From contig NZ_VUKF01000030.1 in NCBI RefSeq assembly GCF_009193185.1, positions 1 to 55,761 on the forward strand: a stretch of 55,761 nucleotides of DNA. Reading direction: 5' to 3'. Positions 7,445 to 15,184 of the stretch are shown here, in pieces; the stretch's first letter is position 1; every line of letters begins with the position of its first letter. The DNA is from Georgenia thermotolerans. GTDB lineage: Bacteria > Actinomycetota > Actinomycetes > Actinomycetales > Actinomycetaceae. Below the pieces are notes generated by a model. That model had not been told where the DNA came from. It searched no databases and saw only the letters and a list, made by a program, of their open reading frames with translations. Position numbers and translations under genes: made by a program.

Positions 7445-8458
7445 ATGGACGACAAGCTCAAGTTCGCCGGGATGCTGCTGGGCGGGTACCTGCTCGGTCG
7501 CACGAAGAAGATGCGGCTCGCGCTCATGCTCGCCACCGGCCTGGGAGCGCGCCAGCTCCGGGAGAACCCCGAGAAGATCACCGGGCAGCTGACCTCGGTG
7601 ATGTCCTCGCCGGAGGTCAAGCGACTGACCGAGGAGCTCACCGTCCGCCTGACCGAGGCCGGCCGCGCCGCGGCGCTGGCGGCGGTCACCAGGGGCGTGG
7701 AGTCCATGACGGCGAACCTTGAGCACCGCACCGAGAAGCTCACGACCCCTGTGGGCGAGGGTGCCAAGGCCGCTGCGGGGAAGGCGACGTCGGCGGCGGG
7801 CAAGGCCTCGTCGGCGGCGGGCACGGCGGCCGGGACGGCCACTGGGACGGCCGAGAAGACGGCGTCGTCCCTCAAGGACCGCATGCACTTCGGGAAGAAG
7901 AAGCACGCCGAGGAGTCCGCCGAGGAGGGTGGCGAGGGCGCCGAGCCGCAGGCGGAGGAGGAAGAGGCGCCGCAGGGCCAGGCCGAGGAGGAGACGGCCG
8001 AACAGCCCGAGGAGGGGGCCGCCGAGGAGGGTGGCGAGGCCGAGGCTGAGGCCGAAGAGGGCGAACCGGAGGGCGAGGCCGAGGAAGAGGGCGAGCCTGA
8101 GGCGGAGGCCGAGGAGGGCGAGCCGGAGGGCGAGGCCGAGGAAGAGGGCGAGCCCGAGGCGGAGGCTGCGGAAGCCGGCGAGGAGGAGGGCGAGCCCGAG
8201 GACGAGGCTCAGGAGGCCGGTGAGGAAGAAGAGGGCGGCGAGGAAGAGGCCGAGGAGGGCGGCAAGGCCGCCCAGCGCGAGCCCGAGCCGCACCCGCTTC
8301 CGGAGGGCCGGCCCGCCCCGCGGGCCCGCGCCGCGAAGGTGACGACGAAGTCGTCGGGCAACTCCTCGAAGAGCAGCAGCACCTCGAAGAACACCTCCAA
8401 GACCGCGGCGAAGGGCGGCAAGTCCAAGACCATGCCCCCGACCACGCCGAAGCCGTGA
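7445..8458 (+). CDS. gas-vesicle cluster protein, GvpY-like, with acidic repeat tail
   Basis: 337 aa. The N-terminus (FAGMLLGGYLLGRTKKMRLALMLATGLGARQL) is a short membrane-like helix ending in the GRTKK motif seen in the gvp-linked proteins often called GvpY or mis-called DNA primase in Streptomyces. A helical region follows to about residue 110, then an Ala/Gly/Ser linker, a very acidic Glu-rich stretch (residues 155-275, with two identical-length 57-nt repeats) and a basic Ser/Lys/Thr tail. It is first in an operon of ten genes that mostly overlap or nearly abut. The role is unknown; the acidic part may help solubility or cluster proteins at the vesicle surface (inference). Confidence 0.75.
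   Translation: MDDKLKFAGMLLGGYLLGRTKKMRLALMLATGLGARQLRENPEKITGQLTSVMSSPEVKRLTEELTVRLTEAGRAAALAAVTRGVESMTANLEHRTEKLTTPVGEGAKAAAGKATSAAGKASSAAGTAAGTATGTAEKTASSLKDRMHFGKKKHAEESAEEGGEGAEPQAEEEEAPQGQAEEETAEQPEEGAAEEGGEAEAEAEEGEPEGEAEEEGEPEAEAEEGEPEGEAEEEGEPEAEAAEAGEEEGEPEDEAQEAGEEEEGGEEEAEEGGKAAQREPEPHPLPEGRPAPRARAAKVTTKSSGNSSKSSSTSKNTSKTAAKGGKSKTMPPTTPKP
8042..8155 (+). repeat. two 57-bp in-frame tandem repeats in the GvpY-like gene
   Basis: Copies at 8042-8098 and 8099-8155 each encode 19 residues beginning EAEAEEGEPEGEAEEEGEP. They differ only at a few synonymous or near-synonymous bases, and a partial third copy follows. Confidence 0.85.
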
Positions 8459-8491
8459 CCGCGGCGTCGAAACGCCGGAAGGAGCAGCTTG

Positions 8492-9577
8492 ATGACTGAG
8501 ACATCTTCCCAAGAAGGCGGGGGCCGCACGTCCGACGACCCCCTCGAGGCGCTCAAGCGGGCGGGGGGCGGCTTCGCCCGGGCGCTCGGTGGCCGCGCCG
8601 TCGACAAGATCACCGACCGGGTGGGGGGCCTGTCCGACCGGCTCACCTCCTTCGCCAGCGGCGAGAGCCAGGGCGGCGGGGACGAGGACGAGGGCCGCGA
8701 CGACGGTGACGGCGGCGAGCAGGGCAGCGCCAAGGCCGCCGCGGCCGGCAAGGCCGCGGAGAAGCTCGCCTCGGGAGAGTCCCCGATCAAGGCCGGGCTC
8801 TCCGCCGCAGGCACCGGGATCAAGGAGAAGATCAAGGGCCTGTTCGGGCGGGGCAAGGGCGGCAAGGGCGGCGGCCGCAAGATGAAGTTCAACAACTTCG
8901 TCGACAGCTTCGACATCGGCGTCCCCGTCCAGCTCGCGTACAACCAGTGGACCACCTACGACCAGTGGCCCAACTTCATGAAGAAGACCGAGACCGCCGA
9001 GCTGGACGCGGACCAGGGCAAGGTCAAGCTCAAGGGGCAGGTGTTCTGGTCCCACCGCGAGTGGGAGACCACGATCAAGGAGCAGGTCCCGAACAAGCGG
9101 ATCGTCTGGGACTCCGCCGGCCCGAAGGGACACATCAGCGGGGCGGTCACCTTCCACTCGCTGGAGGAGGACCTCACACGGATCGTCGTCGTCCTCGAGT
9201 ACTACCCGCAGGGGTTCTTCGAGAAGACCGCCAACATCTGGCGGGCGGCCAACCGCCGGATGCGCCTGGAGATCAAGTTCTTCATCCGCCAGGTCATGCG
9301 CGACGCGATCCTCCACCCCGAGGACTTCGAGGGCTACCGCGCCGAGATCCACGACAAGGAGATCGTGCGCACCCACGAGGACGTGATGGAGGAGGAGCGG
9401 CAGGCCGAGGAGGAGGCCCAGGGCGAGCAGCCCGAGGAAGGCGAGGAGGAGCAGGAGCCCGAGGCCGAGGGCGAGGGCGAGGAGCCCGAGGGGGAGGAAG
9501 AAGAGCCCGAGGAAGAGGAAGGGCCGGAGGAAGAGGAAGAGCCCGAGCCCGCTGAGACGCAGGGGAGGACGCGATGA
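8492..9577 (+). CDS. SRPBCC-domain gas-vesicle cluster protein (GvpZ-like)
   Basis: 361 aa from ATG 8492 (GGAAGGAG 7 nt upstream; a TTG directly before is less likely). Residues 1-130 are a flexible region with an amphipathic segment ([20 protein letters not shown]) and Gly/Lys runs. Residues about 133-275 are a SRPBCC/polyketide-cyclase-like lipid-binding fold ([54 protein letters not shown]). The end is a 70-residue Glu-rich tail. SRPBCC proteins of this layout accompany actinobacterial gvp genes, where one is named GvpZ. The domain could bind a hydrophobic ligand or cap the vesicle surface; that is inference. It ends in an ATGA overlap with gvpA. Confidence 0.82.
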   Translation: MTETSSQEGGGRTSDDPLEALKRAGGGFARALGGRAVDKITDRVGGLSDRLTSFASGESQGGGDEDEGRDDGDGGEQGSAKAAAAGKAAEKLASGESPIKAGLSAAGTGIKEKIKGLFGRGKGGKGGGRKMKFNNFVDSFDIGVPVQLAYNQWTTYDQWPNFMKKTETAELDADQGKVKLKGQVFWSHREWETTIKEQVPNKRIVWDSAGPKGHISGAVTFHSLEEDLTRIVVVLEYYPQGFFEKTANIWRAANRRMRLEIKFFIRQVMRDAILHPEDFEGYRAEIHDKEIVRTHEDVMEEERQAEEEAQGEQPEEGEEEQEPEAEGEGEEPEGEEEEPEEEEGPEEEEEPEPAETQGRTR

Positions 9578-9990
9578 GTTCCGTCGCGACGAGGTCCCAC
9601 GGCAGCTACGTCGATCGGCCGTCGTCCGCCTCGCTGGCCGACGTCGTCGCCCTGATCCTCGACAAGGGCCTGGTGATCGACGCCTTCGTGCGGGTGTCGC
9701 TGGTCGGTATCGAGATCCTGACCATCGACGCGCGCATCGTCATCGCGAGCGTGGACACGTTCCTGCGCTTCGCCGAGGCCACCAACCGCCTGGACCTGCA
9801 GGCCCAGGGCGGCAAGGACCTGCCCGAGCTGGTCGAGGGCATGACCCAGGCCGGCGCTCGCGGGAAGACCGGCGGGATGCTCTCCGGCGCCAAGGAGGCC
9901 CTCCTCGGCAACAAGGACGACGACGACGACGAGGGGCGTCGCCGTGAGGAGAAGACCGAGCGGCGCACCTCGAGCAAGGCGGATTCATGA
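9574..9990 (+). CDS. gvpA: gas vesicle structural protein GvpA
   Basis: 138 aa. Residues 16-76 are the canonical GvpA coil-helix-strand-strand-helix core ([56 protein letters not shown]), the amphipathic sheet that polymerises into the gas-filled shell. Unlike minimal GvpA of about 70 aa, it has a 60-residue hydrophilic tail with a DDDDDE run and a basic end, expected on the cytoplasmic face. ATG overlaps the stop of the SRPBCC gene. It is the best candidate for the main rib protein, because the other two GvpA-family genes here carry extra domains. Confidence 0.93.
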   Translation: MSSVATRSHGSYVDRPSSASLADVVALILDKGLVIDAFVRVSLVGIEILTIDARIVIASVDTFLRFAEATNRLDLQAQGGKDLPELVEGMTQAGARGKTGGMLSGAKEALLGNKDDDDDEGRRREEKTERRTSSKADS

Positions 9991-10742
9991 CGGCAGCCGC
10001 ACCCGAGACCGGCGAGCTGAGTCAGTACGTCTACGGCATCGTGCCGCCGGACACCCCCGTCCCCGACGTCGCGGGCGTCGGGGGCGGGCGTGTGCGGCTC
10101 CGCCCGCTGGGCGACGTCGCGGCGCTGGTCTCCGGCGTGGCCGACCCCGAGGTCGTCGGGCTGCCCGCCGAGGTCCGTGCGCACGCGGCGGTCCTCGACG
10201 CCGTCGCCCAGGCCGGGCCCGTGCTGCCCATGCGGTTCGGCACGGTGGTGCCCGACGTCGACGACCTGCGCGAGGCGCTCGCGGCCGACGGCGTGGCGCG
10301 CCTCCGGGAGGACCTCGCCCGCCTCGGCGACGCCGTGCAGTACACCCTCACCGTCCGCTACCGCCAGGAGGCGGTCATCGCCGAGCTCGTCGAGGAGCAG
10401 CCGGAGATCCGCCGGCTGCGTGAGGCGACCGCGGGCGCCGCGCCCGACGCGGCCTACTACGAACGGATCCGGCTGGGCGAGCTGGTGGTGAACGGCTTCG
10501 AGCAGAAGCGCCTCGGCGACGCCGCGGCGCTCACCGAGGCGCTCGGGCCCGTCGTGCTCGACCTCCGCTCCCGCGAGACGGGGCAGGTCGAGGATGTCCT
10601 CGAGGCCGCCGTTCTGGTGCGTCGCGGGGAGCAGCGACGGTTCGACGACACCGTGGAGGCGCTGGCCTCCCGGCGGGTCGACCGGATGACGTTCCGCCTC
10701 GTCGGACCGCAGGCCCCGTACGACTTCGTGACGGAGGCCTGA
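9987..10742 (+). CDS. gvpF: gas vesicle protein GvpF (GvpF/L family)
   Basis: 251 aa. It has the GvpF/L opening [15 protein letters not shown], the motif [22 protein letters not shown], a central coiled helix, and the C-terminal ferredoxin-like half ending [16 protein letters not shown]. Family members bind GvpA and act in shell nucleation or assembly. It starts in an ATGA overlap with gvpA and is followed by gvpG after 5 nt. It is told from the second family member (gvpL at 13624) by its position right after gvpA, as in Streptomyces gvp clusters. Confidence 0.92.
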   Translation: MTAAAPETGELSQYVYGIVPPDTPVPDVAGVGGGRVRLRPLGDVAALVSGVADPEVVGLPAEVRAHAAVLDAVAQAGPVLPMRFGTVVPDVDDLREALAADGVARLREDLARLGDAVQYTLTVRYRQEAVIAELVEEQPEIRRLREATAGAAPDAAYYERIRLGELVVNGFEQKRLGDAAALTEALGPVVLDLRSRETGQVEDVLEAAVLVRRGEQRRFDDTVEALASRRVDRMTFRLVGPQAPYDFVTEA

Positions 10743-10747
10743 TCGCC

Positions 10748-10999
10748 GTGGGCCTGCTCTGGAACCTGATCTCCCTGCCGCTCGCCCCCGTCCGGGGCAC
10801 GGTGTGGGTCGCCGAGCAGGTGCTGGAGGAGGCCGAGCGGCAGTACTACGACGCCGGCGCCATCCGCCGGCAGCTCGAGGAGGTGGCCGCCGCGCGCGAG
10901 TCCGGCGAGCTACGCGACGACGAGGCCGACGCCCTGGAGGAGCAGCTCGTCGCCCGCCTCATCGAGAGCAACCGACGCAGCCGCGAGGAGGGACGATGA
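10748..10999 (+). CDS. gvpG: gas vesicle protein GvpG
   Basis: 83 aa, GTG start with GGAGG about 9 nt upstream. It matches GvpG: N-terminal WNLISLPLAPVRGTVWVAEQ followed by a long charged helix (EEAERQYYDAGAIRRQLEEV). GvpG is a small accessory protein of the assembly complex. It overlaps gvpO by ATGA. Confidence 0.92.
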   Translation: MGLLWNLISLPLAPVRGTVWVAEQVLEEAERQYYDAGAIRRQLEEVAAARESGELRDDEADALEEQLVARLIESNRRSREEGR

Positions 11000-11703
11000 C
11001 CGAGTCCACCAAGGCCCCGCGCCGCGCCGCCCGCCGGCGCCCGCCGGAGGAGATCCCCGTGCACCGCACGGAGGAGCCGCAAGAGCAGGACGAGGCGCAC
11101 GGGTCCGACGAGGACGAGCCGGGCACGGACGCCGACCAGGACGTCGCCGAGGACCACGAGACCAGCGACGAGACGCCCGACGGCGGACAACCGAGGCCGG
11201 GTGACGAGGCAGACGAGCCCGAGGACGAAGCGTCGGAAGAGCCGGAGGACGAGGCGCCCGAGGAGGAGCCGGAGGACGAGGCGCCCGAGGAGGAGCCGGA
11301 GGACGAGGCACCCGAGGAGCCCGAGGAGGAAGAGCCGCGAGAGGAGACCGAGGACGAGGTGCAGGACGGCGATGGGGGGACCCGCGAGGGGGAACCCCGC
11401 GAGGGATCACGCCGGACGGCCGAGCCCCGTGACGAACCCGAGGAGCGTCGTCCCCGCCTGACCGCCCGCCGCGCCGCGATCCTCGCCCTCGAGCAGCTCG
11501 TCGAGCTCACCGGGCGCGCGGCCGAGGGCATCGTCGGCGTCGAACGGGACCACGACGGGTGGAAGGTGACGATCGAGGCCGTCGAGGACCGGCACGTGCC
11601 GAGCACCGCCGACATCATGGCCGAGTACGAGGTCGAGCTCGACACCGACGGCGAGCTGGTCGCCTATCACCGGCGCTCGCGCTACGTGCGCGGCCAGACG
11701 TGA
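10996..11703 (+). CDS. gvpO: gas vesicle protein GvpO with long acidic N-terminal region
   Basis: 235 aa. The GvpO domain is the C-terminal part, from about residue 153 (RRAAILALEQLVELTGRAAE, VERDHDGWKVTIEAVEDRHV, then DIMAEYEVELDTDGELVAYH, ending RRSRYVRGQT). The N-terminal 150 residues are low complexity, mostly Glu/Asp/Pro, with in-frame 27-nt repeats (EAPEEEPED). GvpO is needed for gas vesicle formation and may influence gvp expression. ATG 10996 overlaps the gvpG stop; the frame is open further upstream but that part is antisense-like shadow. Confidence 0.9.
   Translation: MTESTKAPRRAARRRPPEEIPVHRTEEPQEQDEAHGSDEDEPGTDADQDVAEDHETSDETPDGGQPRPGDEADEPEDEASEEPEDEAPEEEPEDEAPEEEPEDEAPEEPEEEEPREETEDEVQDGDGGTREGEPREGSRRTAEPRDEPEERRPRLTARRAAILALEQLVELTGRAAEGIVGVERDHDGWKVTIEAVEDRHVPSTADIMAEYEVELDTDGELVAYHRRSRYVRGQT
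11251..11325 (+). repeat. 27-bp in-frame tandem repeats in gvpO
   Basis: Two identical copies at 11251-11277 and 11278-11304 (EAPEEEPED), then a diverged partial third copy to about 11325. Confidence 0.85.
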
Positions 11704-11749
11704 CCGACGGGTCTGGGAGGTTGATGAGGAACAGGGGAGTGATGCAGGG

Positions 11750-12370
11750 ATGAGCGTCGTGGCCGGGCGCGGCGGCGGGATGGAGCCGCGGCGCGACCGC
11801 GAGGGCTCGCTCGTGCATGTCATCGAGACCCTCCTGGACAAGGGGCTCGTGCTCAACGCCGACATCATGGTCTCGGTCGCGGGCGTGGAGCTGCTCGGCA
11901 TTCGCATCCGCGCCGCACTCGCGTCGTTCGAGACGGCGGCCCGCTACGGGCTGGAGTTCCCCTCGGGGACCAACACCGAGACCATCGCGTGGCGCAACGC
12001 CATCGAGCCCAAGGAGACCTGCCCGCGCTGCGGCAAGACGGCGCCCACCGCCCAGCTGCTCAACGAGTACTGCCCCTGGTGCGGGTGGCGCAGCGCGCGG
12101 GCGATCCGCGAGGAGGAACGCCGCCAGGTCGGCGGGCAGCCTGAGGACGAGTCGGCGCCCGACGTCGCGGGTGGTCCCGACGAGCCGGAGGCCGCGGCCG
12201 CCGCACCGGAGGAGACGGGGTCCGACCATGGCCGCGGCCGGCGCCCGGCGGCGCGCCCGGACAAGGACGCTTCCCGCGGCGACGGCGACGGCGACGGCGA
12301 CGGGAACGGCCGTCAGCCACGGCGAGAGGCGCGCGTGCCCGACGGCGGTGACCGGAGCGGCGATGGGTGA
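11750..12370 (+). CDS. gvpJ: GvpA-family protein GvpJ with C-terminal zinc ribbon
   Basis: 206 aa. Residues 18-68 are a GvpA/J core (GSLVHVIETLLDKGLVLNAD, IMVSVAGVELLGIRIRAALA). A zinc-ribbon-like motif follows: Cys91-Pro-Arg-Cys94 and Cys108-Pro-Trp-Cys111, C-x2-C-x13-C-x2-C. The last 90 residues are a polar Gly/Asp/Arg tail. GvpJ-type minor proteins are thought to nucleate or form the tips of the vesicle. The ribbon suggests an added binding face for another Gvp protein or RNA/DNA. ATG has GGGGAG upstream, and there is a 46-nt gap after gvpO, the largest gap in the second half of the operon. The end overlaps the next gene by 8 nt. Assignment as J rather than S rests on order only. Confidence 0.82.
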   Translation: MSVVAGRGGGMEPRRDREGSLVHVIETLLDKGLVLNADIMVSVAGVELLGIRIRAALASFETAARYGLEFPSGTNTETIAWRNAIEPKETCPRCGKTAPTAQLLNEYCPWCGWRSARAIREEERRQVGGQPEDESAPDVAGGPDEPEAAAAAPEETGSDHGRGRRPAARPDKDASRGDGDGDGDGNGRQPRREARVPDGGDRSGDG

Positions 12371-13307
12371 GCGCTCCGTCGTCGCCGTCCCGCAGACCCC
12401 GCAGGCGCTGCAGCCCACGCGGGACCCGCGCGCGACCCTGCCGGACCTCCTCGAGGTGCTCCTCAACAAGGGCGTCTACCTCGACCTCGACCTCATCATC
12501 ACGATCGCGGACATCCCGCTGATCGGCGTCAACCTCCGCGCGACCATCGCGGGCATCGAGACGATGCTCGAGTACGGGATGATGCGCAGCTGGGACGAGC
12601 AGACGCGCGCGTGGGTGCGCCGGTCCATCTCGCGTCACTTGCCGCTGGCCGACGGCGAGGAGATCGTCGCCCGGATGGCCGGCGGCCACCGCCAGGAGGA
12701 GCCCTACGAGACGTGGCGCCCCGGCACCGTCTACCTCACCACCCACCGGCTCGTCGTCCACCGGCGCGAGCCCGCCGAGACCCTCTGGCAGGCCCCGCTC
12801 GCCGGCATCACCGCCGTCGACCTGCGCACCGAGCGCGCCATCGGCGGGGAGGACCGCACCCGCCTGCTCGTCACCACCCCCGACGGCGAGGTGCTGCTCT
12901 CCGCGGCCGAGCCGCAGCGCCTGCTCGAGCTGCTCCGGCAGCACGGCGTGGGCGCCGCCGGGCCGCGCCCGGGCCCGCCGGGCCGTCCCGCGCCCGTCCT
13001 GGAGGGCCAGATGTGGTACCTCGAGCGCCGCGCCGGCGGGCCGCTGTGGCGCGGCGGGACCGCGACGCTCGACCCCGTCGCCGGGCTGACCTGGAAGGGT
13101 GCGCTCGACGCCCGGCCGGCCGTCCGGCTGCGGCCCGGCACGGTCACCGCGGTCGCCGTCGAACGCGCCCGGGTGCCGGCCGGGGAGGCGGTGATCGTCG
13201 TCGGCTCGCCCGCCGGGGAGGTCCGGCTCGCCGCCGGCGATCCCGAGCCGTGGGTGCGCGAGCTGCGCCGGCTGACCGCGGAGGATGCGGGGGAGGGAAC
13301 GGCATGA
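12363..13307 (+). CDS. GvpA-family protein (GvpS-like) fused to two PH/GRAM-like domains
   Basis: 314 aa. Residues 24-72 are a GvpA-type core (TLPDLLEVLLNKGVYLDLDL, IITIADIPLIGVNLRATIAG). Residues about 98-192 look like a bacterial PH or GRAM beta barrel (GEEIVARMAGGHRQ, TVYLTTHRLVVHRREPAETL, LAGITAVDLRTERAI). A second similar beta-rich unit follows at 213-305 (GQMWYLERRAGGPLWRGGTA, GTVTAVAVERARV) after a Pro-rich linker. Normal GvpS or GvpJ proteins end soon after the core, so this is about three times the usual length. The ATG lies 8 nt inside the gvpJ end; the stop overlaps gvpK by ATGA. The extra domains could bind lipid or protein; unproven. Confidence 0.78.
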   Translation: MGERSVVAVPQTPQALQPTRDPRATLPDLLEVLLNKGVYLDLDLIITIADIPLIGVNLRATIAGIETMLEYGMMRSWDEQTRAWVRRSISRHLPLADGEEIVARMAGGHRQEEPYETWRPGTVYLTTHRLVVHRREPAETLWQAPLAGITAVDLRTERAIGGEDRTRLLVTTPDGEVLLSAAEPQRLLELLRQHGVGAAGPRPGPPGRPAPVLEGQMWYLERRAGGPLWRGGTATLDPVAGLTWKGALDARPAVRLRPGTVTAVAVERARVPAGEAVIVVGSPAGEVRLAAGDPEPWVRELRRLTAEDAGEGTA

Positions 13308-13627
13308 CGCTCAAGATCGACGAGAAGAGCCTCAAGAACGGCGTCCTGACGCTGGTCATCACGCTCGTCGAGGTCATCGAGGAGGCGCTGGAGAGCCAGG
13401 CCATCCGCCGGCTCGAGGGCGGGGAGCTGACCGAGGACGAGCAGGAGCGGCTGGGGCAGGCGCTGCTCGAGCTCGACGAGGCGATCGACCAGATCAAGGC
13501 CGACCACGGGCTGCACACCTCGGTCGCGGACCTGCGCCGCGGCCTCGACGACGTCGTCGACGAGGTGGTCGACAAGCTCGTCAACCCGGCCCGGTGGGCC
13601 CAGGAGGCAGGAGGACAGCACGGGTGA
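13304..13627 (+). CDS. gvpK: gas vesicle protein GvpK
   Basis: 107 aa. It has the GvpK core: NGVLTLVITLVEVIEEALES, then QAIRRLEGGELTEDEQERLG, and QALLELDEAIDQIKADHGL. The C-terminus (DDVVDEVVDKLVNPARWAQE) is an extra helical tail. GvpK is a conserved cytoplasmic assembly factor. It is coupled by overlapping start/stop codons on both sides. Confidence 0.9.
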   Translation: MTLKIDEKSLKNGVLTLVITLVEVIEEALESQAIRRLEGGELTEDEQERLGQALLELDEAIDQIKADHGLHTSVADLRRGLDDVVDEVVDKLVNPARWAQEAGGQHG

Positions 13628-14412
13628 GTGGCCTGTACGTCTACGCCATCGTCCCGGCGGACATGCCGCCGACGCAGCTCGGCACCGGCATCGACCGCGC
13701 CCCGCTGGAGCTCGTGGTGGCCCCGGGCGGCGTGGCCGCCGTCGTGCACGAGCACGCCGGTAACCCCTACGACGGCGCCGACGAGGACGTGCGGCGGTGG
13801 GTGCTCGAGCACGGCGACGTCGTCGAGCGGGTCTTCGACGCCGCCGGCACGGTGCTGCCGGTCAGCTTCAACGTCATCGTCGCCGCGTCCGACGACGCCC
13901 CGGCCCGCGACCGGCTGCGGGACTGGTTGGGGCGGGGTTCGAGCCAGCTGGGCGGGCGGCTCGAGCGGCTCCGCGGCCGGGTGGAGCTGCGCGTGGAGAT
14001 CGCCCTGGACCCCCACGACGCCGCGGCGGGCCACCCGGACGCCCGGTCCTTGCTCGCCGAGCTCGGGTCCCGCCCCGCGGGGGTCCAGCGCCTGCTGCGC
14101 AAGCGGCTCGAGCAGCTCGAGAAGGAGGTCACCGACGCCCTGGCCGACGAGCTCTACCCCGAGTACCGCCGCCGGCTCGCGGCGCTCGCGGAGGAGATCA
14201 CCGAGAACCGCAGCGCCCGCACGGACCCGGGCACGGTCGCCGTGCTCACGGTCGCGGTGCTCGTGGCCCGGGAGGACATGCCGCGGGTGGGGGAGGCGCT
14301 CGCCGACATCCAGCGCGAGCAGTCCGCGGCGCGGATCCGGTACCTGGGCCCCTGGCCGCCGTACTCCTTCGCCGACGTCCCGGCGCTGACCCCCGGTCAG
14401 GAGGGCGCGTGA
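13624..14412 (+). CDS. gvpL: gas vesicle protein GvpL (GvpF/L family)
   Basis: 262 aa from the GTG that overlaps the gvpK stop. It opens SGLYVYAIVPADMPPTQLG and has RVFDAAGTVLPVSFNVIVAA, a long coiled middle (KRLEQLEKEVTDALADELYP) and the C-terminal RIRYLGPWPPYSFADV shared by GvpF/L proteins. It is the last gene of the operon. No gvpN ATPase occurs here or elsewhere in the window. Confidence 0.9.
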   Translation: MSGLYVYAIVPADMPPTQLGTGIDRAPLELVVAPGGVAAVVHEHAGNPYDGADEDVRRWVLEHGDVVERVFDAAGTVLPVSFNVIVAASDDAPARDRLRDWLGRGSSQLGGRLERLRGRVELRVEIALDPHDAAAGHPDARSLLAELGSRPAGVQRLLRKRLEQLEKEVTDALADELYPEYRRRLAALAEEITENRSARTDPGTVAVLTVAVLVAREDMPRVGEALADIQREQSAARIRYLGPWPPYSFADVPALTPGQEGA

Positions 14413-14468
14413 CCAGCCGTCGGGGCCGCCGCACGGAGGGGCCAGTGACCACCCTCACGTGCCCCGGA

Positions 14469-14498
14469 TTGGATCGCGCCGCCCCGGCACGCTAAAGT
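14469..14498 (+). promoter_or_regulatory. promoter of tRNA-Arg
   Basis: TTGGAT (14469-14474) and TAAAGT (14493-14498) with an 18-nt spacer end 22 nt before the tRNA. Confidence 0.6.
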
Positions 14499-14520
14499 CG
14501 AACCCGGCCCAAGCGGCCAG

Positions 14521-14593
14521 GCGCCCGTAGCTCAATGGATAGAGCATCTGACTACGGATCAGAAGGTTGGGGGTTCGAGTCCCTCCGGGCGCA
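14521..14593 (+). tRNA. tRNA-Arg (anticodon ACG)
   Basis: 73 nt. GCGCCCG pairs with CGGGCGC, the D arm is GCTCAATGGATAGAGC, the anticodon stem-loop is TCTGACTACGGATCAGA with ACG, and the T arm is GGGGGTTCGAGTCCCTC. Discriminator A; no encoded CCA. Confidence 0.97.
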
Positions 14594-14598
14594 CAGCT

Positions 14599-14646
14599 GA
14601 TCGGCATCATCGCGAGGAACAGTCGGGATGGTGCCGATCGTGTTTT
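14599..14646 (+). terminator. Rho-independent terminator of tRNA-Arg
   Basis: GATCGGCATCAT (14599-14610) pairs with ATGGTGCCGATC (14628-14639) with one G-T pair, followed by GTGTTTT. It begins 5 nt after the tRNA. Confidence 0.8.
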
Positions 14647-14705
14647 GTGGGCCCTCGCCGGCTGGATGCGGGAGGTCCCGGTGGCCGTCCTGCGGCTCGC
14701 CGGTG

Positions 14706-15086
14706 TCAGTCGACGTACTGCGCCTCGCCGAGGCCGAAGGACCAGTTCTCCTTGGGGACCTCGACCAGACTGATGAACACGTCCTCGGGGCGCAGGCCGA
14801 TACGGTCGTGCAGGCCGTCGGCGATCGACCGGTAGAGGTTCTTCTTGACCTCCACGGTGCGCCCGGCGTTCAGGGTGATCTGGACGATCAGCGCGCGCTC
14901 GCTGCGCTCGACGACGTAGTGCGGGTCCAGGACCAGGCCGGCCCGGTCGTGCTCGGTGACGACCATGAACTTGTCGTCGGCCGGTGCCCCGGCGACGGTG
15001 ACGAGCGCGTCGTAGATCACCTCCACGATCGCCTCACGATCGGCCGGCGGGGTCGATGCAGGCAGGTCGACGCGGACGAGAGGCAT
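14706..15086 (-). CDS. tautomerase family protein (4-oxalocrotonate tautomerase superfamily)
   Basis: 126 aa. It begins Met-Pro-Leu-Val-Arg, so processing leaves the catalytic N-terminal proline of this superfamily. The fold shows in the two-part beta-alpha-beta pattern (PLVRVDLPAS...AIVEVIYDALV; LIVQITLNAGRTVEVKKNLY; DVFISLVEVPKENWSFGLGE). The length, about twice that of the classic 62-aa enzymes, fits the fused-repeat subgroups (MSAD/cis-CaaD-like or uncharacterised). Substrate unknown. Single gene, downstream of a hairpin that ends the neighbouring unit. Confidence 0.85.
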   Translation of the reverse strand: MPLVRVDLPASTPPADREAIVEVIYDALVTVAGAPADDKFMVVTEHDRAGLVLDPHYVVERSERALIVQITLNAGRTVEVKKNLYRSIADGLHDRIGLRPEDVFISLVEVPKENWSFGLGEAQYVD

Positions 15087-15138
15087 CGTCGGCTCGCATT
15101 CTCACGTGGGGAGCAGTGGGTCAGGCACGTCGAGCACG

Positions 15139-15166
15139 GGCGCCGTCGCCCGAGGACGACGGCGCC
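15139..15166 (-). terminator. hairpin terminator of the Cys-rich protein unit
   Basis: GGCGCCGTCG (15139-15148) and its complement (15157-15166) with an 8-nt loop lie just past the stop of the 187-aa gene. There is no T-tract. Confidence 0.45.
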
Positions 15167-15184
15167 GCTCGTCTCACGGCGTGC

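Noticed and set aside
7202-9376. A 724-codon minus-strand frame opposite the first gas-vesicle genes
   Set aside because: Leu/Gly/Arg runs are the complement of the Glu-rich repeats on the plus strand.
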